The notes under the pieces: model-generated
What the model saw: only the letters and a program-made list of their open reading frames with translations
The model's database searches: none
What the model was told of the DNA's origin: nothing
Assembly: GCA_037974335.1 (NCBI GenBank)
Contig: CM075760.1
Span: 3,202,859-3,266,858, forward strand
DNA: 64,000 nucleotides
Reading direction: 5' to 3'
From: Prionace glauca
Lineage: Eukaryota > Chordata > Chondrichthyes > Carcharhiniformes > Carcharhinidae
Program-made: the position numbers and the translations under genes
Part shown: one piece after another, positions 10,449 through 22,206 of the stretch
Position numbering within the stretch: the first letter of the stretch is position 1
How the letters are laid out: every line of letters starts with the position of its first letter

Positions 10449-10689
10449 GATCCAAATTTCTCTTAAATATTTTCATGTTATGCACACAACATCTATGAAG
10501 AAGAACTGCATCATATTCTGTGACCAAACAGAGCTTGGGAGTGGTTGCAACTGCTCAAATTTGACATTTTCACTTTCCACATTGCATTGATTCATTGAAT
10601 TTTGTTTTTGAAAAGTTCAATTTTGGGATCTGGACATTCTGGCAAAATCATCTCAATTTGCCTTTGAGAAAGTGGCAGTGATCTTTGTT
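10449..10689. other. Unit B spacer, no gene seen
   Basis: Shared with unit C (about 18928-19150). A 151-codon minus-strand frame in unit C runs through it and into LINE sequence, so it is not treated as a gene. Confidence 0.45.
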
Positions 10690-10860
10690 CCTGAATTACT
10701 GCAATGCATCTGGTGGTGTTATTCCCACAAATCTATCATTAGGTAGGGAGTTCCATGATTCTGACTCAGCGTTATTGAAGGAATGGCGATAACTCTCCCA
10801 GTCAGGATGTGGATTGACATGAATAGGCATCTTGTGTTGGTGTGCCCATGCCCCTGTTGT
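10690..10860 (-). mobile_element. Jockey/I-like LINE 3' fragment, inverted (unit B)
   Basis: The minus strand resembles the family's terminal coding block HPDW.SYRHSF, then a SESWNSLP-like stretch. The inversion relative to the neighbouring LINE indicates a separate insertion or a rearrangement before triplication. Confidence 0.65.
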
Positions 10861-10904
10861 GTTTGTCATTATTGATGGTGCAGGTCAGGAAATGAGCCAC
10901 TCAC

Positions 10905-10987
10905 CAAAGCGTAGAAATACCTGGCTTTTGACCTGAACTAGCAACCATGGCATTAATACAGATGGTGTAGTGAAACTGCTCCAGTTC
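10905..10987 (-). pseudogene. Exon-like segment Y, unit B
   Basis: Paralogue of 1914-2000 with the same acceptor and GTGAGT donor, but 83 bases long. The 4-base deletion shifts the last residues (KPGISTLW instead of KPGIYFYAL). Unknown protein. Confidence 0.35.
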
Positions 10988-11118
10988 CTGCACATTGCAA
11001 TAGGACTAAAAACAGATTTGTTTCATTTACAACCTGACAATGTACTGTCAAATAACAAAATATCTCGCTCTCATGAAAAAGAACACAGTCAATGGTAGAT
11101 TCAGCTGCCACTGCATAC

Positions 11119-11266
11119 CTGCATGTTGTATCGGACTTTGTTTTCTACCCCCCAAGCTGTGAAGTGACCAGCACTCAACCAATGTTTTACTGGGGTTGTT
11201 ATTCTATATCTGCGTCGTTTCTTGGGAGGGGCTACAGATGATCCTTCTGGAGATTCAGACCTTTTC
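11119..11266 (-). pseudogene. Exon-like segment X, unit B
   Basis: A 148-base open segment between a TTTACAG acceptor and a GTATGC donor. It reads RKRSESPEGSSV, then APPKKRRRYRI, then TTPVKHWLSAGHFTAWGV. The gap to segment Y is 131 bases. The basic cluster suggests a nuclear protein, but I cannot name a family. Confidence 0.4.
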
Positions 11267-11879
11267 CTGTAAAGTAATTCCAGGAACAGACAAAATTAAT
11301 ATAATTGTTGTGGCATATCACAAGACCCACGAAACTTCAAAAAAAAATCAGTTTTCTGAAGTCTGCCAATTGTATACATTTAGAATTAAACAAAATGAAA
11401 TGCAAAGGAGTTTGTGTGATAAACCCCAATATAAGAACAATAAACATATTATCATTAGATCAGGTACATTAATCTACGCAGCAATAAATATTGATAAATA
11501 TTAAACAGAATTTAAAAATCGAGTGGGATTCTCAGACCACGCTCACCTGAAATACCAGAAAATCCCGCCTGTGGTCAATGGACCTTTTCATGGTCCATCC
11601 CTCCCACCCATGACGATTCCCATGGCAGGCAGGATGGGAGAACTCCCCCTCCAGTGGGTGCCAGGCATAAACACAAGTGAACAGTGAAAAGACGTGTTAA
11701 ATCATAGAGATGGGGAATTAAAATTTGAACAGAGACAGAGAGATACATTCAATCGACTAGTAATTTGTTGTTGTCTTTGGGCACCTACTTCCACCTCTTG
11801 GGGTCTTTCTGTTCTGCGAGCTTCTTCCTGCATGGCCCTCATGGTGCTGTGACATTACAATAGTGTTCAATCAGGGTCA
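11267..11879. other. Unit B spacer, no gene seen
   Basis: Colinear with 2254-2889 of unit A and highly similar to it. No recognisable feature. Confidence 0.5.
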
Positions 11880-12215
11880 TCCCTGCATGGCCTGGCAATG
11901 GCATCACTGAATCCCTCATGACTAACATCCTGGGATATATTATTGAACAGTAACTGAACTCGACCAGTCATATAAATACTGTGGCTACAAGAGCAAGTCA
12001 AACATGGAGCTGGGTTGTGAGTACATCATCTCCTGACTCCCCAAACCTCTTCACAATTTACAAGGCACAGGTCAGGATGCAATAGAATATTCTCTCCACT
12101 TGCCAGGATGAATGCAGCTCCAATCATACTCAAGATGTTCAACACCAAACAGGACAAAGCAGCCCTCTTAATGTAGTTCTTAAACATTAACCCCTCCATG
12201 ACTGGCATACAGTGG
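11880..12215 (+). mobile_element. Second Jockey/I-like LINE fragment (unit B)
   Basis: Colinear with 2890-3275: the C-terminal LINE coding region, decayed. Confidence 0.7.
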
Positions 12216-12740
12216 CCTTGACAGAGGTTTTGGTGAGTTACAGCAATGCGTCTTTGACTTTATGTCTCACAAAATTGACTGAGTGATTTGAAGGAGTAAG
12301 CAAGAGGGGAGACGAGGACAGTGCAGTTGATGTTGTCTAAATGGACTTCAGCAAGGCCTTTGACAAGGTAGACTGCTGCACAAGGTTAAATCTCACGGGA
12401 TCCATGGTGAGGTAGCTAAATGGATACAAAATTGGCTTGATAACAGAAACCAGAAGGTGGTGTAGAGGGTTGTTTTTCAAACTGGAGGCCTGTGACCAAC
12501 GGTGTCCCTCAGGGACCGGTGATGGGTCCACTGGTATTTGTCATTTATATGAACGATTTGAATGAGAATATCGGAGGCATGCTGAATAAGATTGCAAATG
12601 ACACCAAGATTCCTGGCATAATGGACAGTAAAGAAGGTTATCTTGGATTGTAACGGGATCTTGATCAGTTGTGCTGACGAATGACAGATGGAATTTAATT
12701 TAGACAAATGCGAGGTGATGCATTTTGGTAGACTGGTAGA
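12216..12740 (+). mobile_element. Old CR1 reverse-transcriptase fragment (unit B)
   Basis: In broken frames it codes AKxxDKV-like, GCFSNWRPVTNGVPQGPV, VFVIYMNDLNEN and GGMLNKIANDTKI. The catalytic FADD is changed to IANDT and several stops interrupt it, so it is long dead. It ends where the foldback element begins at 12741. Confidence 0.85.
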
Positions 12741-14134
12741 TTCAGGCGCCCCCATACGCACTCAGCCTGAAAAAAAAAATTGCGGGTCTGTATTGCGCTG
12801 TGGGCAGGACTTAGCATGCCCAAAACGATCGAGCTCTGAACTGTGCATGCACAGTTGGAATCAAATTTGAAAAAGTGCACCCGTGTCAGATCGCTCCCGG
12901 GCTGTAGAAGTTGGAGAAAGTGGCCTGAGAGCGAAAAGCAGATGAAGATACCCACAGGCATCATTGTCCTCCTTATCTACCCATCACATCCCGCTCCCCA
13001 AATTGATCGCAACCCCCTGTTACCCCTGCCCCTGGCCCCACCGGAGATTTCATTCCCCCCCTCCCCCGCCATGGCCTACTGGAGAGCGATTTGGCCTCCG
13101 TCCCACCCCCACTACCCATCAGAGATATACCTTACGTGCCTCCTTCTTCTGCCCACTCGAGAGAATGGCCTGTCCTCACTCACCTCCACCCACCCTCCCA
13201 CAGAAAGGTCTGGCCCCACGGAGAATGGTCTGACCTCACTCACCACCCCCACCAGAGAATAACCTGATGTGCCTTCCTCCTCCCCACCACCACCAGCCAA
13301 CGTTCAGGCCTCCCTCCCCCCTCCCCACCAGAGAATGATCTGAGCCGCCTCCCTCCCCACCCTCAAATACTGATCTGAGTCAGAGAGCCGTTGGAAGCTT
13401 TGAACTCGCCTTTTCACCAACTGGAGCACCCGATTCAGGCTTTTATTCAGTAGGTTCATTTTGGTGCTATTCTGGATCGGCGAACGCAGCGGTAAACAGT
13501 AGAAATGCTGATAAAGTTGGGGGAGCAGTTCATTAATTCAATTGAAATACATGCACATTGATTTCAATCGCCGTTGTGCCCATTTCAGGCACGAATCGGA
13601 TAGCTGCCACTCCCGGGTTTTGCTAAAGTGGCGATCTACGCGGATGTGGGCACGGATCGCGTTAATGACCTCACAGCCTACTTTACCGTGATGCAATGGT
13701 AAAATAGGGCCCTCTGATTCAGTTCAGTGGTTGGGGGTAGGAGGAGGAGGCGGGTCAGATCATTCTCTGGTAGGGGAGGGGGAAGGAGGCAAGATCATTC
13801 TCTGATGGGGTGGGGGATGGGGGAGGGAGGCCAGTTCGCTCTCTGGTAGGGAGGGGGGCAGGGGGTCGTGATCGGTCTGGGTAGCGGGGACGGGATAGGT
13901 GGATAAGGGAGACAGTGATGACCGGACCATCGCTCCTGCTTTTCGCTCCCAAGCCGCTTTCTCCACTTTCTGCGGACCAGGAGCGATCTGACATGGGCGC
14001 GTTTTTAAAAGTATTTTCCAATTGTGCATGTGCAGTTCAGAGCTCCGATCGTTTTGGGTGCGCAAATCCCCACCCACAATGCAATTCAGACTCGCAATTT
14101 TTCTTCAGGCTGAGTGCGTATAGGGGCACCTGAA
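12741..14134. mobile_element. Complete foldback element with long inverted arms (unit B)
   Basis: About 1.39 kb. The left terminus TTCAGGCGCCCCCATACGCA is the near-perfect inverse of the right terminus (14115-14134). The left arm (about 12741-13390) is C-rich and the right arm (about 13710-14134) is G-rich. Both carry imperfect repeats of AGAGAATGATCTGA or its complement, and both contain the GTGCATGTGCAGTTCAGAGC motif inverted. The ~320-base centre has no coding capacity. This is the architecture of a non-autonomous foldback or long-TIR DNA element. No target duplication could be defined with confidence. Confidence 0.8.
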
Positions 14135-14850
14135 AGCAGGTTTCTAAGTTGGATCTGAATTATGCCCATATTCAGCATTTAGGATGAAAATGGTTAAATC
14201 AGATTCTCTACTGTCATTTCTTCACTTGTCATTGGGTTACATCCCCTGAGCTCATGTGGGAGTGCCTGTGTGACATTGAGTTCAGTGGTTCAAATACAGT
14301 TAGAGTTGGGTGTTATCTTGCTCAGGACATTGGCATCCCATAAACAAATAAAAATATCTTTGAGTTAATATGGCTTTCTGGAAATTTTTCTGTTGTAAAT
14401 TGAAGTTAATATTTACAATAAACTAGTAATGCAAATGTTTTATAACTTTTGTAGGCAACTGAATATGTATTTTGTTAACTTTATCTGTCACAGCTATGAA
14501 GATAATTGAAAGGCAGAATCAAACCTTTTCCGCATGTTCCCAATGGATATCTGGGCCATCATCCTGCAGATTATCCAGTCGGTTGAATCGCTGTTCTGAA
14601 ATTGAACACAAATGGAATGAATTTGACTCTCTACTGAGCGCTATGGGTTTACAATGAATTCTTGCATTGCTGCATGCGAAATTCAGAAGACTTTTGGGAG
14701 GAATAGTCTTACACTCTGCAGCATGAAAACTGATGTCATTGCCTCTCCAGGACAAAATAAATTGGGAGGAGGATTTCTTTATTGGTAAGCGATGGAACAG
14801 ACACATTCTCACCAAACTGGGCTTCTGGCTAGTTTCCACTTGGAACACTT
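14135..14850. repeat. Unit tail (B)
   Basis: Colinear with 8197-8935 (unit A) and 20843-21058 (unit C). No gene is seen. Confidence 0.7.
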
Positions 14851-15455
14851 AACTACCTCGTACAACAAAGCAAAAGCAATAGTGCTCCTCTACTCTTGCC
14901 ACAATTTTAACATTTTAATAACTCAGAATAGCACCCTCAGATTGTCAGCATTTTTACATCAGATCGTATATCCCTCACCAGAAATTATGTTAAGACCGTG
15001 CAAATGAATTATGGGTAGAATGCAGTATAAGGAGCTTCTTAGCACATTTGTTTAAACTGGATTCAAACTCAAAGGTCAGAGGTAAAGTGATACTGGGGGC
15101 CATTTGCAAACTGACAGTACATTGGGTGGGCTGTGGGCCGGTTCGCATGTTCCACTGTCAGATTTTGAGGACAGGTCTCATTCACCCTGAATGGGTGAGC
15201 TGCTAGCACCAACCACAGTGTGTTCATCAGCAGCTCAATGGTTGGGAGGGCGGCTAATCTGATGGAGCCGCTGATCAGAAATCAGTCGGGTGCAGCACCT
15301 CAGAAGGGATGGGTGAAAGTTCCGGGGAGTGAAATGAAGCAGCAGCTTACAACAGCAAGGAAGCTGTTTCCAATCTCCGCACCCACACCCTTGAACAGCA
15401 GGGAAGTGACATATTAGAAATGAAGGTTTAAAACATGTGAGCAACCGCAGCCAAA
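14851..15455. other. No gene seen
   Basis: A non-repetitive stretch without a convincing exon. The short open frames on both strands have no supporting motif. Confidence 0.4.
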
Positions 15456-16501
15456 ATCTTTCCGGCATCTACCCTGTATAGGTCTGTAATAATTTTGTAG
15501 GTTTTTGTGAGATCCCTACTCGTTCTTTGAAACTCTAGTGAATATAATCCTAACCGACTCAATTTCTCCTCTTAATGGCAGTTCTGCCATCCTGGCAATC
15601 ACTCTGGTAAACATTTGCTGTGCTGCCCCCATAGCAAGAGCATCATTCCTCAGATAAGAATACCAAAACGGCACACAATATTCTAGGTGTGGCCTCACCA
15701 AGGTCCTGTATAATTGCATCAAGACATCCCTCCTGTACTCGATCCTTCTCACTATGAAGGCCAACATACCATTTGCCTTTGTCACCACCTGCACAGTTAT
15801 TTTTGATGACTGGTGTACAAGCACACCCAGATCTCATTGCACATTCGCCTCTCCCAAAGTATAGCCATTCAGAAAATAATCTGCTTTCCTGTTATTGCTA
15901 TCAAAGTGGATAGCCTCCTCTTTCACCTTCCCATCCAGCTTTGTGTGTCATTTGCAGAATTAGAGATATTGCATTTAATTCACTCATCTAGATCATGCAA
16001 GTACATTGCGATTAGCTGGGTTCCTGGCACTGATCCCTGTGATACCTCCACTAGTCGCGGCCTGCCATTTGGAAAAATATCCATTTATTTATAATCTTTA
16101 TTCCTTGTCTGCCAACCAGTTTTCTACCCATTTCAATACACTGCCCCTAATCCTATGTGCTTTAATTTTACACGTTAATCTCTTAACGTGGGAACTTGTT
16201 GGAAGCCTTCTGAAAGTCCAAATGCACCACATTCACTGACTCCCCCTCATCAACTCTACGCATTCTTTTCGAGTTCCAGTCGATTTGTCAACAATGGTTT
16301 TCCTTTTGTAAATTCATGTTGACACTTTCTGATTCTGCCACTGTTTTCCAAACAGTTTGCTTTATATCTTTTATAATGGACCCGAGAATTCTTCCCACTG
16401 TCAACGTCAGTCTGACTGGTCTATAATTCTCTGCTTTCTTTCTGCCTTCCTTTTTAAACAGCTAGGTTACATTAGCTACACTTCAGTCAGTAGGAGCCAT
16501 C
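15456..16501 (-). mobile_element. Old CR1 (unit B copy of the K block)
   Basis: Decayed minus-strand CR1 covering the C-terminal reverse-transcriptase region (LYRTLVRPHLEYC, then ANGMLAFIVRRIEY). Its 3' end is cut off at 15456. Together with the CR1-a inserted at 16502 it is repeated almost exactly at 22207-23704 (offset 6751). Confidence 0.85.
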
Positions 16502-17231
16502 GGTGCAGAGGGACCTCGGGGTCCTTGTACATGAGTCGCAAAAACCCAGCTTGCAGGTGCAGCAGGTGGTCAGGAATTCGAATGGGATGCTGGCCTTCAT
16601 AGCGAGGGGGATTGAATATAAAAGTAGGGAGGTCTTGCTGCAGCTGTTTAGGGCATTGGTGAGGCCGCAGCTGGAGTACTGTGTGCCGTTTTGGTCGCCA
16701 CACTTACACAAGGATATTTTGGCCTTGGAGGGAGTGCAGAGGAGGTTTACTAGGCTGATACCGGAGTTGAGGGGGTTGAGCTATGAGGAGAGGCTGAATA
16801 AACTAGGCTTGTACTGGTTAGAATTTAGAAGAATGAGGGGAGATCTCATTGAGACGTATAAGATGATGAATGGAATGGATAGGATAGAGGTGGAGAGACT
16901 CTTCCCACTCAGAAAGGACAGTAGGACTAGGGGGCACATCCTCAAGATAAAGGGGGGGGGGGGGCGGTTTAGAACGGAGTTGAGGAACTTCTTCACTCAA
17001 AGGGTGGTGAATCTCTGGAATTCTCTGCCTGTTGAAGTGGTGTAGCTGCCTCGCTAAATATTTTTAAGACGCGGGTTGATGGGTTTTTGATAAGCGAGGG
17101 GATTAAGGGTTATGGGGAGAGGGTGGGAATGTGGAACTGAGCCACGACAGATCAGCCATGATCTTATTGAATGGCGGGGCAGGCTCGAAGGGCTAGATGG
17201 CCTACTCCTGCTCCTATTTTTTATGTTCTTA
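16502..17231 (+). mobile_element. CR1-a LINE, 5'-truncated, inside an old CR1
   Basis: Starts at the QRDLGVLVHESQKPS coding block and runs through LVRPQLEYC, LSYEERLNKLGL and RMRGDLIETYKMMNGMDR to the 3' untranslated region and the TTATGTTCTTAT end. A G homopolymer near 16950 and a small deletion near 17041 disturb the frame. The old CR1 resumes at 17232. Confidence 0.9.
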
Positions 17232-17340
17232 TTCCAGAGTCCACAGAATCTTGGAAGATGACCAACAAATCATCCACTATTTCTTGGAGCACTTTGTTAA
17301 GTATTCTGAATTGTAGATTATTGCCATGGCTGTCACGAAA
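17232..17340 (-). mobile_element. Old CR1 continuation
   Basis: The stretch ACAGAATCTTGGAAGATGACC is the more 5' part of the old CR1 interrupted at 16502. It is present only in this copy of the K block. Confidence 0.65.
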
Positions 17341-17849
17341 CTGATGAGTGAAAGTAAAAAGAAAGTCATAATTGCCTTTAACCGCAGGTTATTTTAGGGC
17401 TATTAGAAGACAGCTGTTGGGTGGTCGTGATGCAAGTTGATGAAAGTGGACCACGAGTTGCTAAACAGTGGCACACAGAATGGCTCCTTGGCTGAAGCAG
17501 CCATTTATCAATTACTGGTGGAAAGAGGTGCCTGGAACTAATCACAATATTGCTACTAAACAAAAGGCAACAAGCAAACACAGGGGCTAGAGATGTATTT
17601 CTGTGCTCTTCCAAGTCCCTGTGCAACAGACTAATTTTTGCCATCATGTGTGTTGTTCTCTGGGAAATGCAATGCTTTGGGATCGCCCTGTGTCAAATGT
17701 TGTTGCTGCAATTAGAATTGACATGAAAGGTTTATAAACTCAGTCACACAGAATTAGAAACCCTACACAAATGTTCAAAGTATCATCGACAGACACAATC
17801 ATTAGAATGCTACAGCAATTCACCATTTTTAACATGTATTAGATTCAAT
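17341..17849. other. No gene seen
   Basis: Non-repetitive sequence at the end of unit B. No exon-like segment recognised. Confidence 0.4.
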
Positions 17850-18236
17850 GCACCCTCAGCAAAGTGATGGAAAGTATCACTGATAATACTAAATGCGGCT
17901 CATATCAATGGCTTGTGCACTGATGCTCATTTTGAGTTATGCCACTGGCACTCTGTTTCCATTTCTCAGCATCTTTCCTTGAAATTCAATGGCCATTATC
18001 ACTGCTGAGTTCCCCACTATCAACATCCTGGGTCTTTGCTTGACCTGAAACTGAACTGTACCAGCCATATAAATATAATGGCTACAAGAGTAGTTCAGAG
18101 ACTGGGAATCCTGAATTCCTCCAGATTCCTCAGAGCACAAGTGAGGTATGTGACAAAATACTTTGCATTTGCCTGGATGAGTGCTGCTCAATAACTCGCA
18201 AAGAACTCAATACCATCCAAGACAAAATAGTCCACT
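17850..18236 (+). mobile_element. Jockey/I-like LINE fragment (unit C)
   Basis: Paralogue of the LINE in units A and B, 5'-truncated here. It shares with unit B the same internal deletion, so B and C are closer to each other than to A in this part. Confidence 0.8.
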
Positions 18237-18540
18237 TTTGTTTATTTATTTGTTCGTGTTACATGTCAGCTTACACTAACACTGCAATGAAGTTACTGCG
18301 AAAATCCCCAAGTCGCCACACTCCAGCACGTTCGGGAGGGAGGGAGAATTGAGCATGGTCAATGCACTCAACCAGCACGTCTTTTAGGCTGTGGGAGGAA
18401 ACCAGAGAACACGGAGGGAACCCATGCAGACACGGAGAGAACGTGCAAACGCCACACAGACACTGACCCAAGCTGGGAATCGAACCTGGGTCCCTCTAGC
18501 TTTGAGGCAGCAGTGCTAATCAATGTGTCACTGTGCCCAC
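18237..18540 (-). mobile_element. tRNA-derived SINE (unit C, first)
   Basis: Same site and orientation as 1395-1664 and 9583-9886, with intact A- and B-box-like stretches. Confidence 0.87.
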
Positions 18541-18640
18541 TACTTGATCAGCACACCATCCACCAACTTCAACATTCGTTCCCTTTATCATTTACACAGT
18601 GGTAGCAGTCATTAATTTACTCAAGACGCACTGCAGCCAT
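18541..18640 (+). mobile_element. Jockey/I-like LINE continuation (unit C)
   Basis: Colinear with 9888-9985. Confidence 0.6.
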
Positions 18641-18674
18641 TCATATATATACTGCATTGCAGTATATATATTAG

Positions 18675-18927
18675 TATTTACAAGATGCATTATAGTCGCC
18701 ACACTCCAGCGCCTGTTCGGGTACACTGAGGGAGAATTTAGCATGGCCAAAGCACCTAACCAGCAAATCTTTCAGACTGTGAGAGGAAACCGGAGCACCC
18801 AGAGGAAACGCACGCAGACACAGGAGAACATGCAAACTCCACACAGACAGTGACCCAAGTTGGGAATCGAACCCAGGCCCCTAGTGCTGTGAGGCAGCAG
18901 CATTAATCACTGTGCCACCATGCCGAG
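18675..18927 (-). mobile_element. Second SINE of unit C, uninterrupted
   Basis: This is the paralogue of 10015-10448 without the CR1-a tail. It gives the empty site at the GCAAACTCCACACAGACAG junction. Confidence 0.85.
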
Positions 18928-19149
18928 ACCCAAGTTTCTCTTAAATATTTTCATGCTATGCACCACAATATCCATGAAGAAGAACTGCATCTTATTCTGT
19001 GACCCATGAATAAATCTAAACACAACTTGGGAGTGGTTGCAACTGCTCAAATCTGACATTTTCACTTTCCACATTGCATTGATACATTGAATTTTGTTTT
19101 TGAAAAGTTCAGTTTTGGGATCTGGACATTCTGGCAAAATCATCTCGAT

Positions 19150-19370
19150 TTGTCTTTGAGAAAGTGGTGGTGATCTCTGTTCCTGAATTACTGCAATGCA
19201 TCTGGTGGTGTTATTCCCTACAATTCTATCATTAGGTAGGGAGTTCCATGATTCTGACTCAGCGTTATTGAAGGAATGGCGATAACTCTCCCAGTCAGGA
19301 TGTAGATTGACATGAATAGGCATCTTGTGTTGGTGTGCCCATGCCCCTGTTGTGTTTGTCATTATTGATG
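19150..19370 (-). mobile_element. Jockey/I-like LINE 3' fragment, inverted (unit C)
   Basis: The minus strand reads GAWAHQHKMPIHVNLHPDW, then ESYRHSFNNAESESWNSLP. This is the best-preserved inverted LINE C-terminus of the three units. It lies in a 151-codon open frame (18907-19362) that I regard as LINE plus flank. Confidence 0.65.
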
Positions 19371-19397
19371 GTGCAGGTCAGGAAATGAGCCACTCAC

Positions 19398-19480
19398 CAA
19401 AACACAGAAATACCTGGCTTTTGACCTGAACCAGCAACCATGGCATTAATACAGATGGTGTAGTGAAACTGCTCCAGTTC
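19398..19480 (-). pseudogene. Exon-like segment Y, unit C
   Basis: 83 bases, same acceptor and GTGAGT donor as in units A and B, sharing the 4-base deletion with unit B. Confidence 0.35.
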
Positions 19481-19604
19481 CTGCACATTGCAACAGGACT
19501 AAAAACAGTTCTGTTTCATTTACAAACGTACTGTCAGATAACAAAGTATCTCGCTCTCATAAAAAGGAACATAGTCAATGGCTGATTCAGCTGCCTCTGC
19601 ATAC

Positions 19605-19752
19605 CTGCATGTTGTATTCATCATTTTTCATCCTCCAAGCTGAGAAGTGAGCAGCACTCACCTGATATTTTACAGGCGTCTTTGGTATTCTATACCTGCA
19701 TCTTCTCTTGGCAGGGATTCCAGATGATATTTCTGCAGATGTGGCCCTTTTC
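19605..19752 (-). pseudogene. Exon-like segment X, unit C
   Basis: 148 bases, stop-free. It reads GIPAKRRCRYRIPKTPVKY, then SAAHFSAWRMKNDEYNMQ. It has the same flanking splice-like sites, and a 124-base gap to segment Y. Confidence 0.4.
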
Positions 19753-19805
19753 CTATAAAGTAATTCCAGTGACAGAAAAAATTAACATCATTGTTGTGGC
19801 CACCT

Positions 19806-19941
19806 CTCCTTATATCCCATGAGATTTAACCTTTTGCAGCAACCTGCCATGAGGGACCTTGTCAAACGCCTTACTAAGATCCATATAGACGACATCCACG
19901 GCCTTTCCTTTGTCAGCCATTTTTGTCACCTCCTCCTTCCT
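19806..19941 (-). mobile_element. CR1-c-like fragment (unit C)
   Basis: The minus strand codes an ADKGKAVDVVYMDLSKAFDKV-type block, which is the reverse-transcriptase palm. It abuts the truncated foldback arm and is absent from units A and B. Confidence 0.75.
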
Positions 19942-19944
19942 ACC

Positions 19945-20842
19945 CTACTCTACAGAATGGTCTGTCCTCACTCACCTCCACTCCCCTCTCACAGAACGAT
20001 CTCACCTCACTTCTCCCACCCCCTACCACAGAGAATGGTATGGCCTCATTCACCACCCCCGCCCACTAGAGAATGACCTGATGCGCCTCCCTCCTCCCAC
20101 CCACCACCAGCCAACAATCGGGCCTTCCTCCACCCCTTCCAACCAGAGAATGATCTGACCTGCATCCCTCCCCACCCCCTCGAAGCTCTGAACTCGCTGT
20201 TTCACTAGCTGCAGCAACCGTTTCAGACTTTTGTTCAGTAGGTTCATTTTGCCTGATTCTGGATCAGCTAACACGGCGGTAAACAGGGGAAATGCTGATA
20301 AAGTTGGGGGAGCAGTTTGTTAATTCGATTGAAATGCATGCAAATTGATTTCAATTGCTGTTGTGCCCGTTTCGGGTGCGACTCAGATAGCCGCCACTCC
20401 CAGGTTTCGGTAAAGTGGCAATCTACGCGGATGAGGGCATGGATTGCGTTAATGGCCTCACACCTGACTTTACCGTGACGCAATGGTGAAATAGGGCCCT
20501 CTGACTCAGATCGGTGGTTGTGGGGAGGAGGAGCCGGGTCAAATCATTATCTGGTGGGGAAGGGGATAAGGAGACACGATCATTATCTGATGGAGTGAGG
20601 GAGGGAGGCCAAATCGGTCTCCGGTAGGGAGGGGGGTAAGGGGGTCGTGATCGGTCTGGGTAGCAGGGACGGAGTAGGTGGATAAGGGAGACAGTGATGA
20701 TTGAGCCATCGCTCCCGCTTTTCGCTCCCAAGCCACTTTCTCTACTTTCTGCGGACCAGGAGCGATCTGACACGGGTGCGTTTTTCAAACTTCCAACTGT
20801 GCATGTGCCGTTCAGAGCTCCGATTGTTTTGGGTGCACTAAT
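19945..20842. mobile_element. Foldback element, truncated (unit C)
   Basis: The C-rich partial left arm, centre and G-rich right arm are present. Both termini are missing. The centre is uninterrupted and gives the empty site for the LINE nest of unit A (near 20445). Confidence 0.75.
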
Positions 20843-21058
20843 GTGTATTTTATTAACTTTATCTGTCACAGCTATGAAGATGCAAACATTGTCCATTAGG
20901 ATAATTGAAAGGCAGAATCAAACCTTTTTCGCGTGTTTTTGATGGATGCTTGTGAGAACATATTGCAGATTTTCAGGACGGTCGAATCTCTGTTCTGGAA
21001 TTGGACACAAATGGAATGAATTTGACTCTCTCCTGAGCGCTATGGGTTTACAATGAAT
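20843..21058. repeat. Unit tail (C), shortened
   Basis: Colinear with parts of 8197-8935 and 14135-14850. No gene is seen. Confidence 0.65.
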
Positions 21059-21125
21059 TTTGGTTCTGTTACCACCCAGTATATGTCTAAAACCAGGGCA
21101 GTAAAGAGATAAGAATCAGCCCCAG

Positions 21126-21420
21126 TTTTTTTACACAACTCCTGTAAGTTTCAATAAGATCCCCCTTCTTCTTTCTAAACTCCAATGAGTACAGACCCAG
21201 AATCCTCACCATTCCTCATACAAGTTCATCATTCCAGGGATCATTCTTGTGAACCTCCTCTGGATTCCTGCAGACCAGCACATCCTTCCTGAAATACAGT
21301 GCCCAAACCTGCTCACAATACTCCAAATGGGGTCTGACAAGAGCCTTACACAGCCTCAGAAATACATCTCTGCTCTTGTATTCTAGCCCTGTCAACATAA
21401 ATGCTGTGTGTTTCGTGACT
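21126..21420 (-). mobile_element. Old CR1 fragment (unit C)
   Basis: The minus strand codes LVRPHLEYCEQVW-like and a preceding YKSRDVFLRL-like stretch. Decayed. The start of the same element is found at the A/B junction (8936). Confidence 0.8.
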
Positions 21421-21662
21421 GCAGATGTGGCCTGCTATTGACTGGCAGCAGGATCTTCTGATCCTATCACTGTCAATGGGGTTTCATGTTCTAGGCAGCC
21501 CCACCACCAGGAAACCCAGAGTGGGAATTTGGCACCAGCAGGAACGGAAAATTCCGCGAGTGACAACATTTGAAAAATTCCGGCCAGGCTCTTGGCATCT
21601 CCTGAACCTGAAGGAAACTACATGTGATGAAAATGAATTCTCCCCAAAATTTCGTCTTATAA
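21421..21662. other. Probable interspersed repeat, family unknown
   Basis: No gene. The text of this stretch looks repeat-like (CCAGCAGGA... and GGAAAATTCCGC) but I cannot assign a family. Confidence 0.35.
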
Positions 21663-22206
21663 AATAAACATAGAAAATAGAAGCAGGAGGAGGCCATTCA
21701 GCCCTTCCAACCTGCTCCACCATTCATTACGACCATGGCTGAATATCCAACTCAGCAACCTGTTCCTGCTTTCCCCCCAGTATCCTTTGATCCCTTTTTC
21801 CCCAAGAGCTATATCTAACTACTTCTTGAAAACACAGAGTGCTTTGGCCTTAACTGTCTTCTGTGATAATGAATTCAACAGTGGGCTAATTGTCCCTTTA
21901 AGGATCCAAGTGCAGAGTAAGAGTCACATGACCTGGGAAACCTATCAGGGAGAATGGTGGGGATCACTTGTTTACTGTTCCAGAAATTTTTTGGGAGCTG
22001 ACTGCAGCTCTGAGGCTGCATGTTTCAGCATATAATTTACCGATAAGAAGTGTTGTTTTTCTCTTCATGTGTGAATCAGAATTATCGCACACATTATTGC
22101 TGATCATTCTCTGGGTGAAGAAATTTCTTCTAATCTCAGCTCGAAATGGTCTATCCCATATCCTTAGTCTATGACCCCTGGTTCTGGATTCTCCCATCAT
22201 TGGGAC
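21663..22206 (-). mobile_element. Old CR1, 3' end, with an unrelated segment inside
   Basis: The 3' tail region (ATAGAAGCAGGAGGAGGCC) and, after an unrelated stretch at about 21850-22090, the block containing GGTGAAGAAATTTCTTC. It continues directly into 22207. This is the 3' part of the old CR1 that is missing at 15456. Confidence 0.7.

Noticed and set aside
18907-19362. 151-codon minus-strand frame in unit C
   Set aside because: Its first ~70 codons match the end of the Jockey/I-like LINE protein, and the rest is flank not kept open in unit B.
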